Positions 1 through 8,788 are shown, counted from the first letter of the stretch. The stretch is 64,000 bases of DNA from an uncultured Methylococcaceae bacterium (GCA_903938485.1 CAJADF010000134.1:1-64000), one strand, 5' to 3'. The notes: generated by a model not told the origin, from the sequence alone. Translations and numbers: made by a program.

Positions 1-876
1 AACTTAGCAAATTCATATATGCATGGAAAACATCGCTACTCATTTTGGTCGGAGATTTATGAGGCCGTATTAGCATGGTACATAGCAATACCAACAACAA
101 TTGCATTATTTAAACCTAAGTTAGGAAGTTTTAATGTTACTTCTAAAGGTGGACTTATAAATGATGAGTTTTTTGATTTGACGGTTTCAAAACCATATAT
201 CGTTCTAATAATATTAAATATAATCGGTATCAGTTTTGGTATTTACAGAATGATATGGGGGCCAAATGACGAAGTATATACCGTTATACTAAATATATTG
301 TGGGCTCTATATAATTTATTAGTATTGGGTGGTGCAATTAGTGTAGCGCAAGAAACTAAACAAACTAGATTACATCACCGTATTGAAGTAAATACTGATG
401 TCATAATTAGAAAAAAATCAGGGCATTTATTTCAAGCAAAAATGAATAATTATTCTAATTCCGGCTTAGGTATAGAATTTGAACGAAGCAACATAGGTTT
501 TGATAAAAATGAACACATACATGTGATATTATCAAGAGGACAAAGAGAGTTTATTTTTCCAATTCAAATTGCGAATATCAATGGTAAATATATTGGCGGA
601 GTATTTGATCATTTAACATATAAGCAGATATCTGATTTTATTAAATGTAATTATTCTAGATCAGATGCATGGATTACCTGGGAAGATAATTTTTCTATTG
701 ATAAGCCATTAAATAGTTTTGTAGAAATTATTAATGTTGGGCTAAAGGGGTATATAGTTTTAGCTAGATCCCTACCCAAAAAATTTACAAAACATTTTTA
801 TAAAGTAAATAAATGTATTAGAACTATTAAAACATTTTTTCCTAAGAACATTCACGACGATAGCATTTGGCAATGA
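1..876 (+). CDS. bcsA: Cellulose synthase catalytic subunit BcsA, C-terminal part (cut by window edge)
   Basis: The frame is open from base 1, so the visible 290 or so residues are the tail of a larger gene. BcsA is the inner-membrane glycosyltransferase that polymerises UDP-glucose into cellulose and extrudes it. What is seen is a transmembrane segment with the BcsA-like stretch YRYSFWSEIYE-type, two further membrane helices, then a PilZ domain. The PilZ domain carries the c-di-GMP signature: an RxxxR motif (RLHHR) followed about 28 residues later by NYSNSG, matching [D/N]xSxxG. Activity is therefore expected to be c-di-GMP controlled. The stop codon overlaps the bcsB start (ATGA), indicating translational coupling. 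The glycosyltransferase core lies outside the window. Confidence 0.96.
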   Translation, partial: NLANSYMHGKHRYSFWSEIYEAVLAWYIAIPTTIALFKPKLGSFNVTSKGGLINDEFFDLTVSKPYIVLIILNIIGISFGIYRMIWGPNDEVYTVILNILWALYNLLVLGGAISVAQETKQTRLHHRIEVNTDVIIRKKSGHLFQAKMNNYSNSGLGIEFERSNIGFDKNEHIHVILSRGQREFIFPIQIANINGKYIGGVFDHLTYKQISDFIKCNYSRSDAWITWEDNFSIDKPLNSFVEIINVGLKGYIVLARSLPKKFTKHFYKVNKCIRTIKTFFPKNIHDDSIWQ

Positions 877-3173
877 TTAGACAAAAATTAAAATACAATT
901 TTAATAAATTAACGGTAAATGTTCTATTAGGTATTTTTCTAATACTATACATTCCTTATGTTAACAGTGCACAACGTAACTACTTTAAAGACAATACACC
1001 TTATATTTTAAATAACTCGCCTATTGCCGATGATTCATATACATTTGAACAGATGGGGGCTCGTTTTCCTATTAAACTTGAGGGTAATTTAGCTAAAGCA
1101 TCAATTGATTTTGGTTCAAGACTTGATGAAATTATTACCAGTGCGAAACTAGAACTAAGCTATATCTATTCACCTGCATTATCGCCAGATGTATCTCATG
1201 TAAAAGTTCTATTAAACAATCAAATAGCTGGATTTATACCCATTGAACCTAATAAAGGAGGTATTAGACAAAACAAAATATTTGAATTAGACAGTCGATA
1301 TTTAACTAAATATAATGAAATTTCATTTGAGTTTGTTGCTTATAGAAATATAAACTGCGCGAGTCCTGCATTAGCAAGTATGTGGTTTGAAATTGATAAT
1401 CAAAGTAAATTAAATATTACCGCACAAGCAATACCCATTCAAAATGACTTCAGTCATTTCCCCAAACCGTTTTTTGATATAAGTGATTTTAGTTCTTTAG
1501 AAATACCCTTTATTTTTCCAGAAAATGGACGTGATGAAAGTATCGAAGCCGCTGGAATAATTGCGTCTTATTTTGGATCACTTGCTAAATGGCAAGGTCT
1601 TTCATTCCCAGTACTTATCAATGAATTATCAAACAAACATGCAATTGTATTTGCCACCAACTCAAATAGACCAGATTTTATAAAAGATTACCCTGTTGTT
1701 GATAAACCAACGGTTCAGTTGATTACGCATCCAAACAATCCATATATCAAATTATTATTGATTTTAGGAAGAGATAAAAGTGACTTACGTACCGCTATAG
1801 AAGGATTGACAACTGGATCAACAATTCTTGCAGGTTCTTATGCAGAAATTAATAATGTCAATGAAATCACACCAAGAGTGCCTTACGACGCACCTTATTG
1901 GCTTCAAACTGATAGAGAAATCCATCTACAAGAATTAATACAAAACCCAAAAGACTTACAGGTAAACGGTAGAACTCCACCGGAAATAGCTATTAATTTC
2001 AATATAGCACCAGATTTATTTACATGGAGAAGCAGAGGTATTCCGCTTAATATTCGATATAGATATTCGCCAATTAAGAAGGGTGATGATTCACAACTAT
2101 CAATTAAAGTTAATGATCTTTTTATTCAAGGCTACCCTCTTACAGAAAAAGGGGTGGGTGATGGATCTGAATATGACAAACTAAGAATTCCTTTTGTTGA
2201 TGACTTAGTATTTGGCGTTAAAAATGAAATATTGATACCTGGATTTAGACTAGGTGCAAAAAATAAAATCCAATTTGAATTTAAATATACCAAACCTGAA
2301 GACAGTAATTGCACAGTAATGACATCCAATTACATGTATGGTGAGATTGATGCGGATTCTACATTAGATTTACGTGGATTCCCTCATTATATGGCGATGC
2401 CTGATTTAAAATCATTTGCAAATTTAGGCTTTCCATTTACCCGCTTAGCAGATTTATCAGATACAGCAATCTATTTACCAAAAAATCCAACTATTAATGA
2501 AACACAGGCCTATTTAGAAATTTTAGGTGCAATGGGCTCGTCTACCGGTGTAACAGCAACAAAATTTACATTATTTAACTCAGCTCCTTTTGATGGTATC
2601 GAAAAGAAAGATCTTTTAATCATAGGCCTACTTCCAGCAGATTTAATGCCTAAAGCCGATGAAAAAGAATGGCCTAATACGATAGTTACTGAAATCAAAA
2701 AATCAATCACACTACCAATGCGTGTAGATAGTGATAATACCAGTACATTAGTTCAACCTAATTCGCTCATCAATAATCGTGAAGCTTTCAAACAAGTCGA
2801 ATTCGACAATAAAAGTCATTTGGGTGCATTGATTGGATTTGAATCACCATGGCATAAAAATAAAAGTGCTATTGCTGTTATTGCAACCGAATCTTCACAA
2901 TTAAAAAATATTACATCAATTCTTATTAACAAACAAAGGAAAATATCTGGTACAGCTACCTTTTTCAAGGGCGAAGATATAATTAGTGTGCAGGAAGGTA
3001 AAACTTATTTTATTGGTGAGTTACCACTCCATAAATTAATTTGGTTTCACTTCGCAGATAGCCCCATATTACTCGCCTTTTTAACACTATTAATGACGGG
3101 ATTAATAATACTCGTAATATGGCGATTATTAAAATATGCAGCCTATGTTCGCTTACACCGTTTTGACGACTAA
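873..3173 (+). CDS. bcsB: Cellulose synthase regulatory/periplasmic subunit BcsB
   Basis: A 766-residue protein of the usual BcsB length (E. coli about 780). It has an N-terminal signal sequence ending near the NSA-Q site, a long beta-rich periplasmic region, and one C-terminal membrane helix followed by a basic tail. In the BcsAB complex this subunit guides the nascent glucan through the periplasm and its C-terminal helix is needed for BcsA activity. I start at the ATG at 873, which overlaps the bcsA stop, rather than the in-frame TTG six bases upstream. It is followed directly by bcsZ. Confidence 0.96.
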   Translation: MIRQKLKYNFNKLTVNVLLGIFLILYIPYVNSAQRNYFKDNTPYILNNSPIADDSYTFEQMGARFPIKLEGNLAKASIDFGSRLDEIITSAKLELSYIYSPALSPDVSHVKVLLNNQIAGFIPIEPNKGGIRQNKIFELDSRYLTKYNEISFEFVAYRNINCASPALASMWFEIDNQSKLNITAQAIPIQNDFSHFPKPFFDISDFSSLEIPFIFPENGRDESIEAAGIIASYFGSLAKWQGLSFPVLINELSNKHAIVFATNSNRPDFIKDYPVVDKPTVQLITHPNNPYIKLLLILGRDKSDLRTAIEGLTTGSTILAGSYAEINNVNEITPRVPYDAPYWLQTDREIHLQELIQNPKDLQVNGRTPPEIAINFNIAPDLFTWRSRGIPLNIRYRYSPIKKGDDSQLSIKVNDLFIQGYPLTEKGVGDGSEYDKLRIPFVDDLVFGVKNEILIPGFRLGAKNKIQFEFKYTKPEDSNCTVMTSNYMYGEIDADSTLDLRGFPHYMAMPDLKSFANLGFPFTRLADLSDTAIYLPKNPTINETQAYLEILGAMGSSTGVTATKFTLFNSAPFDGIEKKDLLIIGLLPADLMPKADEKEWPNTIVTEIKKSITLPMRVDSDNTSTLVQPNSLINNREAFKQVEFDNKSHLGALIGFESPWHKNKSAIAVIATESSQLKNITSILINKQRKISGTATFFKGEDIISVQEGKTYFIGELPLHKLIWFHFADSPILLAFLTLLMTGLIILVIWRLLKYAAYVRLHRFDD

Positions 3174-3179
3174 TTGATT

Positions 3180-4283
3180 ATGAAAACATTTTTAATAACA
3201 TTATTGTATATTTTTTCATCTGCTATTCATGCCTCTAATTCATGGCCTGAATGGGAACATTTCAAATCTATTTATATAAGTCCAGATGGAAGAGTGATTG
3301 ATGGAAGTACTGACCAAATGATCACTACTTCTGAAGGCCAAGCCTACGGTCTTTTTTTTGCACTCGTTGCAAATGACAAGCAAACATTTTCTAATATTTT
3401 GGAATGGACAGAAAATAATCTTTCTAATCACGATTTAGCAAAAAACTTGCCCGTTTGGTCAACTGGCATTGATAAGAACTCAAAAAAATTAATGGTCTTG
3501 GATTCAAATTCTGCTGCGGATGCTGACTTATGGATTGCTTATGTACTTGGTGAAGCTGGTCGATTATGGGGTAATTTCGAATATAAATCCTTAGCGTATT
3601 TACTTTCTAAACAAATATTACAAAATGAATCGATTTACATTACAAATTTTGGCTGGATGTTACTACCAGGTGCTCAAGGTTTTAATGTTGATGAAAAGAC
3701 ATGGAAACTTAATCCTAGTTACCTACCCATCCAAATATTAAGAAGATTTTCTGTGCTTTATCCACACTCTCCATGGCAAGAGATAACTAATAATTGTATT
3801 AAACTTTTATACTCCTCATCACCACTTGGGTATGCAGTAGATTGGGTTTTGTTTAATGAAGTTAATCAAATATTACTTAATAATAAAGATAGAAATGTCG
3901 GTGGCTACAATGCTATTCGAGTTTATTTATGGCTAGGAATGTTAAACAATGATGATCAAGATAAACAAGCATTAATTGCACATTATTCTCCATTTCTTGA
4001 AACAATAATAAAAGACAAAAATGTATACGAATATTATGATATTAAATTAAAAAAACAAGTGGGTAGCATACCTAACGGATTTAATTCTGCTGTTTTGCCT
4101 ATTTTAACCAGTGCGAATAATTTAAACCTTGCTAAAGAATTTGTATCTACTAAATCATTTATTGTTGATAGTTCATCTCCAGACCATTATTACGATTTCG
4201 TACTGACTTTATTCGGTAAAGGTTGGTTAGATAATCGTTTTAGTTTTGATAAAAATGGTCAACTAACTATTAAATCAGAGTAA
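3180..4283 (+). CDS. bcsZ: Periplasmic endo-beta-1,4-glucanase BcsZ (GH8)
   Basis: 367 residues with a signal peptide (cleavage near IHA-SN) and clear GH8/BcsZ similarity along the whole length, including the TTSEGQAYG block holding the general acid Glu52, the LDSNSAADADLW block and the C-terminal YDFVLTLFGKGW block. BcsZ trims cellulose in the periplasm during secretion. The ATG at 3180 is chosen over a TTG at 3174; it lies six bases past the bcsB stop. Odd feature: at the conserved YDAIRVYxW motif that supplies the catalytic base in E. coli BcsZ, this protein reads YNAIRVYLW (Asn244). No bcsC follows; the next gene is convergent, so the outer-membrane exporter must be upstream of the window or elsewhere. 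Confidence 0.94.
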   Translation: MKTFLITLLYIFSSAIHASNSWPEWEHFKSIYISPDGRVIDGSTDQMITTSEGQAYGLFFALVANDKQTFSNILEWTENNLSNHDLAKNLPVWSTGIDKNSKKLMVLDSNSAADADLWIAYVLGEAGRLWGNFEYKSLAYLLSKQILQNESIYITNFGWMLLPGAQGFNVDEKTWKLNPSYLPIQILRRFSVLYPHSPWQEITNNCIKLLYSSSPLGYAVDWVLFNEVNQILLNNKDRNVGGYNAIRVYLWLGMLNNDDQDKQALIAHYSPFLETIIKDKNVYEYYDIKLKKQVGSIPNGFNSAVLPILTSANNLNLAKEFVSTKSFIVDSSSPDHYYDFVLTLFGKGWLDNRFSFDKNGQLTIKSE

Positions 4284-4320
4284 ATATTTCTTTAGAGTTA
4301 ATTAGAATAGTTTTTATAAT

Positions 4321-4353
4321 AAAAAAAGTCCAATATTACATGGACTTATTTTA
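4321..4353. terminator. Bidirectional intrinsic terminator between bcsZ and ssb
   Basis: A perfect 7-bp stem, AAGTCCA at 4326-4332 pairing with TGGACTT at 4341-4347, has an 8-base loop, an A-run on the left and a T-rich tail on the right. It sits between two convergent genes and can serve both strands. Confidence 0.7.
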
Positions 4354-4383
4354 AAGCTTTAGTCTGTGATGATAGTTAAAAAT

Positions 4384-4806
4384 CTAGAAAGGGATATCAT
4401 CGTCATACGGCGCATCATAAGTATCAACATTTGATGGTTGACTTGAAGACCTCTGCTGTTCACGAATAGTTGCCCCACCCTGACTCGATTCATTTCTCTT
4501 GCCAATTAAATCGATAACATTAGCGGTGAGTTCTAAACTGGTTCTAGTTGTACCATCATTTCCAGTGTATTCACTTTGTGATAGTTCTCCCGATACAAAA
4601 ACTTGCTGACCTTTTTTTAAATAATTTTGTAACTGACCTTCTGCCCTTTTTCCAAAAAGCACAACACGTACCCATAATGTTTGTTGTTTGTCACCAAAAC
4701 CAATATTGTTTGCGACCGTAACATTTAAAACGGCCATACCTGATGGGGCATATCTTACTTCAGCATCTTTACCTACAGTTCCAGTAAAGCTAAACACGTT
4801 ACTCAT
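4384..4806 (-). CDS. ssb: Single-stranded DNA-binding protein SSB
   Basis: 140 residues with an N-terminal OB fold of about 105 residues (starts with the typical NVFSFTGTVGKDAEVRY; contains GKRAEGQLQNYLKKGQ), a short Gln/Ser-rich linker, and the acidic tip DDDIPF that recruits repair and replication partners. It binds single-stranded DNA in replication, recombination and repair. It is shorter than E. coli SSB (178 residues) because the linker is short. It stands alone, convergent with bcsZ and not next to uvrA as in E. coli, so a second ssb elsewhere in the genome is possible. Confidence 0.95.
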   Translation of the reverse strand: MSNVFSFTGTVGKDAEVRYAPSGMAVLNVTVANNIGFGDKQQTLWVRVVLFGKRAEGQLQNYLKKGQQVFVSGELSQSEYTGNDGTTRTSLELTANVIDLIGKRNESSQGGATIREQQRSSSQPSNVDTYDAPYDDDIPF

Positions 4807-4879
4807 AGATTTCTCTTTATAATAGTTAATGGTAGATAAGATATTTACTATTTATCTTGTGACGGGTTTTAATGATTTT

Positions 4880-4914
4880 AAGGTAGGAGGGTAATTAATC
4901 CCCCCTACCCTAAT
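4880..4914. terminator. Imperfect GC-rich inverted repeat, probable terminator
   Basis: A purine-rich arm GGTAGGAGGG pairs with the pyrimidine arm CCCCCTACC around a short AT loop (about 4882-4911), with a T-run on the plus-strand side. It lies between the end of the minus-strand peroxidase gene and ssb. It probably ends peroxidase transcription, but the T-tract is better placed for plus-strand transcripts, so the call is tentative. Confidence 0.45.
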
Positions 4915-4920
4915 TTTTGA

Positions 4921-5925
4921 TTAGTTAAAAGTAGAACCAGGAGTTGCAGGTAACACAGGCATAGATTGTTTAGGGAATTGACCTGTCAAACCATTTAAAA
5001 AAGCAACAATATCAGCAACTTCATCTTTAGATAGTTCTTTATCTAATTGTGTTTTAGCCATTACAGTGACAGCTTCGTCCAAAGTTTTTACCGCGCCATT
5101 ATGAAAATAAGGTGCAGTTAATGCAATATTACGTAAAGTTGGCACTTTAAACAAATGTTCATCACTTTCTTTCTTAGTCACAGCGGCTAAACCTTTATCA
5201 TCTTTAAAATGATATTTTGCTGCATAAACAGGGTTGCTGTGGATAGGAAATGGTTGGAACATACCTGGACCGTTAAATGCTGGACCACTGTGACAAGAGG
5301 TACAACCTAAAGATTGTACTTTTTCCATACCACGAATTTGTTGTGCAGTTAATGCTGCTTTATCACCCGTTACATAACGATCATAAGGACTGTAAGGTGT
5401 AATTAAAATTCTTTCATAAGCAGCAATTGCTTTTGTAGCATTCTCTTTAGTTATTTCATTTTTACCAAATGCTGCTTCAAAAGCAACTTGATAGCCCTCA
5501 ATAGTTTTTAAACGAGCGACCACTTCATCCCAACTTTTCATGCCCATTTCAATTGGGTTTGTAACAGGGCCTGCAGCTTGAGCTTCAAGACTTGCAGCGC
5601 GACCATCCCAAAACTGAACCGCATTAAATGCGGCATTCCAAACTGTTGGTGCACTTCGGCCACCGGTTTGACCATTTACACCCATTGAATTAGGTCTATT
5701 GTCTTCACCGCCTAACATTGTATTATGACAAGATGCACAGGAAACAGTGCCCGTAGATGATAATCGAGGGTCATGGTAAAGCATTTTACCCAGCTCTACT
5801 TTTTCATCAGTAGTTGGGTTGTCAGCCGGTGCAGGTGCCGAAGTTGGTAAAGCTTCCCAAGCGTTTGCAACTGATAGTGAACTTATTAAAGCAATTACAG
5901 AAACTAACAAACGAATTTTAAACAT
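4921..5925 (-). CDS. Di-haem cytochrome c peroxidase (CcpA/MauG family)
   Basis: 334 residues with a signal peptide cleaved near ANA-WE and two c-type haem motifs: CASCH at residues 63-67 and CTSCH near residue 210. The arrangement, with LGKMLYHDPRLS before the first haem and the APYFHNGAVKTLDEAV block near the C-terminus, is that of bacterial di-haem cytochrome c peroxidases, which reduce periplasmic hydrogen peroxide with electrons from cytochrome c or a cupredoxin. Length fits Ccp (about 320-350) better than MauG. It stands alone. No regulator binding site could be identified in the roughly 170-bp upstream region. Confidence 0.93.
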   Translation of the reverse strand: MFKIRLLVSVIALISSLSVANAWEALPTSAPAPADNPTTDEKVELGKMLYHDPRLSSTGTVSCASCHNTMLGGEDNRPNSMGVNGQTGGRSAPTVWNAAFNAVQFWDGRAASLEAQAAGPVTNPIEMGMKSWDEVVARLKTIEGYQVAFEAAFGKNEITKENATKAIAAYERILITPYSPYDRYVTGDKAALTAQQIRGMEKVQSLGCTSCHSGPAFNGPGMFQPFPIHSNPVYAAKYHFKDDKGLAAVTKKESDEHLFKVPTLRNIALTAPYFHNGAVKTLDEAVTVMAKTQLDKELSKDEVADIVAFLNGLTGQFPKQSMPVLPATPGSTFN

Positions 5926-6096
5926 AAATTCCTCTCCAAATATTATTATAGGTATAAATACAGATTCTCTTAATAGTTAAATCAAAGAAAGCTTGGCATA
6001 TGCAGCCATAACTAATAGGATTTTATAGAGTTATTCACTAAGATACAATCTTAAAAGCACATATAATTGTTTAGAAAATAATAGTCATCTGCTCAC

Positions 6097-6324
6097 CTAT
6101 TGCCAACCTGTTAACCATGTTTCTTGATCTTGCAAGCACTGCCAATTTATAACTATTTCTCGTTTGTTTATTAAAGCTTCAAGAATACAAGTGGAAATAA
6201 GGTCTTGTTCATCCAAATTAACTTTAACGACAATAAAATGCTTTTCTTTATTCAAAGGTTTTACTGCGGTCCATTTACTGAGTAATAATTTATTCGGATT
6301 AATTTGATTTTTTAATTTATTCAT
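6097..6324 (-). CDS. Small Trp-rich protein, TIGR02450 family
   Basis: 75 residues matching the TIGR02450 pattern: a NxxNPxKLLxSKWTAVxPxxKEKHFxVxKV-like N-terminal half and a C-terminal WxxLxDxxxWxxGW-like end, with four tryptophans. The function of the family is unknown. The start overlaps the end of the upstream epimerase gene by 8 bases, so the two are co-transcribed and probably translationally coupled. Confidence 0.85.
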   Translation of the reverse strand: MNKLKNQINPNKLLLSKWTAVKPLNKEKHFIVVKVNLDEQDLISTCILEALINKREIVINWQCLQDQETWLTGWQ

Positions 6325-7225
6325 GAGAATTATGCACTACGTCTTTTAGTGCTAGTGATAAATCAGAATACTCAAATTTAAACTTTAGCATTTCTAATTT
6401 ATTAGGTAATACGCGTTGGCTAGATAATAACAACAAAGACATCTCACCCAGTAATAACTTTAAAAAAATACTCGGTAAAGGTAATAATGCGGGTCTATTT
6501 AAGCAACTCGCAAATACTTTAGTAAATTCTTTATTTGTAACAGGATTGGGAGCTGTTGCGTTATAGGCTCCCTGCATATCATCGTCTAAAATCATTCGAT
6601 TGACGATGGCTATCCAGTCTTTGATATGTATCCAAGACATCCACTGATTTCCAGTACCTAATGTGCCACCTAAGCCCATTTTAAAAGGGAGCAACATACG
6701 CTGTAAAAAACCACCTTGAGGTCCAAGAACTAACCCAGTTCTAATTAAACAGACTCTTACACCTATTTTTATAGCTTTATTCGCATTATTTTCCCAATCA
6801 GCGCACAATTCTTGCGAGAAATCATGAGTGGCTGAGGTGTCCTCAGTCACTATATTAGAACCTTGCTCCCCATAAAAGCCAATAGCAGAACCACTGATTA
6901 ATAATTTAGGTTTGATTTTTAACTCGGCCATTTTATCAACCAAATTAGCCGTTAAATTAATACGGCTATCTCGGATTATTGCCTTTCGCTTATCCGTCCA
7001 TAGTGCTCCAAAAATGGGGGCTCCTGCTAAGTTTATAATAATATCAAAGTAATCATCCGCATTAATGTCATTTAAATGCTCTACAACATTAACCTTCTCT
7101 GCGAATTGTTTATGAAATTTTTCTAAATTATGACTCACTAGTGTGATTTCATAATCTTTAGACAGAAATGACTTTACTAATGCAGTCCCAAGAAAGCCAG
7201 TACCACCGGTTAACAATATTTTCAA
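6317..7225 (-). CDS. TIGR01777-family NAD(P)-dependent epimerase/dehydratase (YfcH-like)
   Basis: 302 residues beginning with the Rossmann fingerprint TGGTGFLG (residues 6-13). It contains the family hallmarks ISGSAIGFYG, the RTGLVLGPQGG stretch and the MSWIHIKDW block, plus a C-terminal DUF1731-like segment ending in a leucine-rich FKFEYSDLSLAL. It is an extended short-chain dehydrogenase/reductase; E. coli YfcH is the namesake and no substrate is established. Paired with the overlapping Trp-rich small protein downstream. The intergenic region upstream carries the promoter-like and terminator elements of the opposite strand. Confidence 0.92.
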   Translation of the reverse strand: MKILLTGGTGFLGTALVKSFLSKDYEITLVSHNLEKFHKQFAEKVNVVEHLNDINADDYFDIIINLAGAPIFGALWTDKRKAIIRDSRINLTANLVDKMAELKIKPKLLISGSAIGFYGEQGSNIVTEDTSATHDFSQELCADWENNANKAIKIGVRVCLIRTGLVLGPQGGFLQRMLLPFKMGLGGTLGTGNQWMSWIHIKDWIAIVNRMILDDDMQGAYNATAPNPVTNKEFTKVFASCLNRPALLPLPSIFLKLLLGEMSLLLLSSQRVLPNKLEMLKFKFEYSDLSLALKDVVHNSHE

Positions 7226-7295
7226 AAGGAAACCCTCGTATATAAAATTAATTACTTGTCATTTAATTATTGTACATATTTTGTTCAAGTATTGT

Positions 7296-7323
7296 TTGAC
7301 AAAAATAATACTAGAGGTAAATT
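7296..7323 (+). promoter_or_regulatory. Sigma-70-like promoter
   Basis: A perfect -35 hexamer TTGACA at 7296-7301 is followed after 16 bases by TAAATT at 7318-7323 as a weaker -10. It points rightward toward the hairpin at 7423 and the membrane protein gene at 7466. Assigned by eye only. Confidence 0.45.
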
Positions 7324-7422
7324 TATTACAAGGTTTTCATGGTTACAAATACTATTATGAGAACAACAGAATTGAATATGTAATGTCTGTAAATGACAAT
7401 TATACCCTGTCCTCCTCTGTAA

Positions 7423-7456
7423 ACCCTCCTTAACGTTTTCAAGGAGGGTCTTTTTT
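7423..7456 (+). terminator. Strong intrinsic terminator just before the 7466 gene
   Basis: A perfect 9-bp stem, ACCCTCCTT (7423-7431) with AAGGAGGGT (7441-7449), a 9-base loop and six T residues at 7451-7456. It is oriented to stop plus-strand transcription ten bases before the next start codon, with no recognised plus-strand gene upstream. It therefore ends either a small RNA or an attenuated leader. Confidence 0.85.
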
Positions 7457-7465
7457 AGTTTAAAC

Positions 7466-7915
7466 ATGTGTATGGTCAAAATGAGTTTTAATAAATATAC
7501 CTTATTAAAAATACTAGTTGAGCTGAATTTTTATTGTGCAGTTGTATTATTAGTCAGCTTGAGCTTTTTATGTTTTTCAGATGAATATTCATTATTTGTA
7601 TTTAATGAAGATTTATATGGTGCATTAGATAATAATTTAAGAATGATTATGATTTATCTGGCTTTAACCGAATGCGTCATCTTGTTTTATTGCATGATTA
7701 CCAAAAGTTTTAGATTAATGATGCCAGTTGGATTTTTTTTAATATTAATGATTGGATCAATGGAGTTTTACGGCGAGATCAATACAGTGGCAATTGATAA
7801 TCAGTTTACAATGTTTTTTATGTACACGGGGATATCACATTTATTATATGGTGTCTTAGCTGATATAGATAAAAGAATGGCGAGTAATAAAGAAGACAAC
7901 ATGGGTATAAGCTAA
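7466..7915 (+). CDS. Hypothetical four-helix inner-membrane protein
   Basis: 149 residues with about four hydrophobic segments (near residues 17-37, 58-79, 84-101 and 113-132) and short polar loops; a charged C-terminal tail ends the protein. I do not recognise a family. Alternative starts at Met4 and Met6 exist and none has a good ribosome binding site; the only purine-rich GGAGG nearby is buried in the terminator stem, 18 bases from the first ATG. The gene converges on tusC, with stop codons only 3 bases apart. Function unknown. Confidence 0.6.
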   Translation: MCMVKMSFNKYTLLKILVELNFYCAVVLLVSLSFLCFSDEYSLFVFNEDLYGALDNNLRMIMIYLALTECVILFYCMITKSFRLMMPVGFFLILMIGSMEFYGEINTVAIDNQFTMFFMYTGISHLLYGVLADIDKRMASNKEDNMGIS

Positions 7916-7918
7916 GTA

Positions 7919-8275
7919 TTAACCGCTATAAATTACATCATATTTATCGAGTAGTTTATTGATATCTTGTCTATTTATGAGCTGATAATTGAAACTTTTA
8001 TCTAATTTCTCAACACCATATTTTTGTATGGATTCCACTTCAACGTATATTTCAGTCACATCATATATCTCAAGTACAGAAAATATATCTATAGTTTGTT
8101 TCATACCATAACGTAATGCTTGCTGATCATTTTTAATAGTAAACACCCCATCATCCAACAATAATATTGCTACATTTTGATCAAATGCAGCAACCGTTAA
8201 AATAACATCCAATGTTTCTTGTAGATAACAACCACTATGTGCCGCTTTACCCAGAACAAACAAATATTTCTTCAT
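7919..8275 (-). CDS. tusC: Sulfurtransferase complex subunit TusC (DsrF-like)
   Basis: 118 residues of the DsrE/DsrF fold. The start is placed at the ATG encoding MKKYLFVLGKAAHSG because this matches the beginning and length of TusC (119 in E. coli); the longer reading frame adds 16 residues that overlap tusD. In the TusBCD complex TusC is a structural partner in relaying sulfur from TusA to TusE and MnmA for 2-thiouridine at the tRNA wobble position. The gene lies 4 bases after tusD. The expected tusB (DsrH) is not next; the downstream neighbour is a convergent membrane protein gene. Confidence 0.85.
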   Translation of the reverse strand: MKKYLFVLGKAAHSGCYLQETLDVILTVAAFDQNVAILLLDDGVFTIKNDQQALRYGMKQTIDIFSVLEIYDVTEIYVEVESIQKYGVEKLDKSFNYQLINRQDINKLLDKYDVIYSG

Positions 8276-8279
8276 TATC

Positions 8280-8669
8280 TTAACCAAATACAATAAATCT
8301 ATCTGCAAGCAATGATGCCTCAACCCATTGCCCTAAACCAGAAATTCTAAAACCATCCGCAACATCATTACCTTGTTTAGATTGTCTATTAGATTCATCA
8401 CTCGATAATAAGGCTCTTCGTTGAGCCGCTGAGATACAAATAACCAGATCAACCTCATATTGAATAGCTATTTGCCCCCACAGTTTAGTGAGGTTTAACT
8501 CATCGTCTAAAGGTGTAGCATATCTAAAAGCATTAAATACGCCTTCATGAAAAAAAAATACTCTAATGACTTCATGCCCTAATTCTAATGCTTGCTTTAC
8601 AAACTTAAAAGCTAGGAGACTTGATTGATTATGATATGGACTGCCATTAACTTGAATACTAAATTTCAT
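8280..8669 (-). CDS. tusD: Sulfurtransferase complex subunit TusD (DsrE-like)
   Basis: 129 residues, essentially the E. coli TusD length (128). It carries the active-site cysteine at residue 78 in the block LVICISAAQRR, which accepts persulfide sulfur, and ends in the typical GLGQWVEASLLADRFIVFG-like tail. It acts in the cytoplasm in tRNA 2-thiolation; the close homologue DsrE serves sulfur oxidation, but no dsr genes are in view, so the tRNA role is preferred. First gene of a two-gene tusD-tusC unit. Confidence 0.9.
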   Translation of the reverse strand: MKFSIQVNGSPYHNQSSLLAFKFVKQALELGHEVIRVFFFHEGVFNAFRYATPLDDELNLTKLWGQIAIQYEVDLVICISAAQRRALLSSDESNRQSKQGNDVADGFRISGLGQWVEASLLADRFIVFG

Positions 8670-8788
8670 TAGGATAAATGAGTACGTATAATTTAGGAGG
8701 TGATTTATTATAAAATTATCTTATTCTATAATAAAAAGCTGATAATACAGCTTATAAAAAAACGTTCTTAATATAGCTCCGAGATTAA

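Noticed and set aside
7285-7479. Minus-strand 64-codon open frame upstream of the epimerase
   Set aside because: It runs through the terminator hairpin, has no ribosome binding site and no protein-like features.
8695-8704. Perfect extended Shine-Dalgarno match AGGAGGTGAT on the plus strand
   Set aside because: No ATG, GTG or TTG lies at a suitable distance and the following frame closes within about a dozen codons, so it does not mark a gene start.
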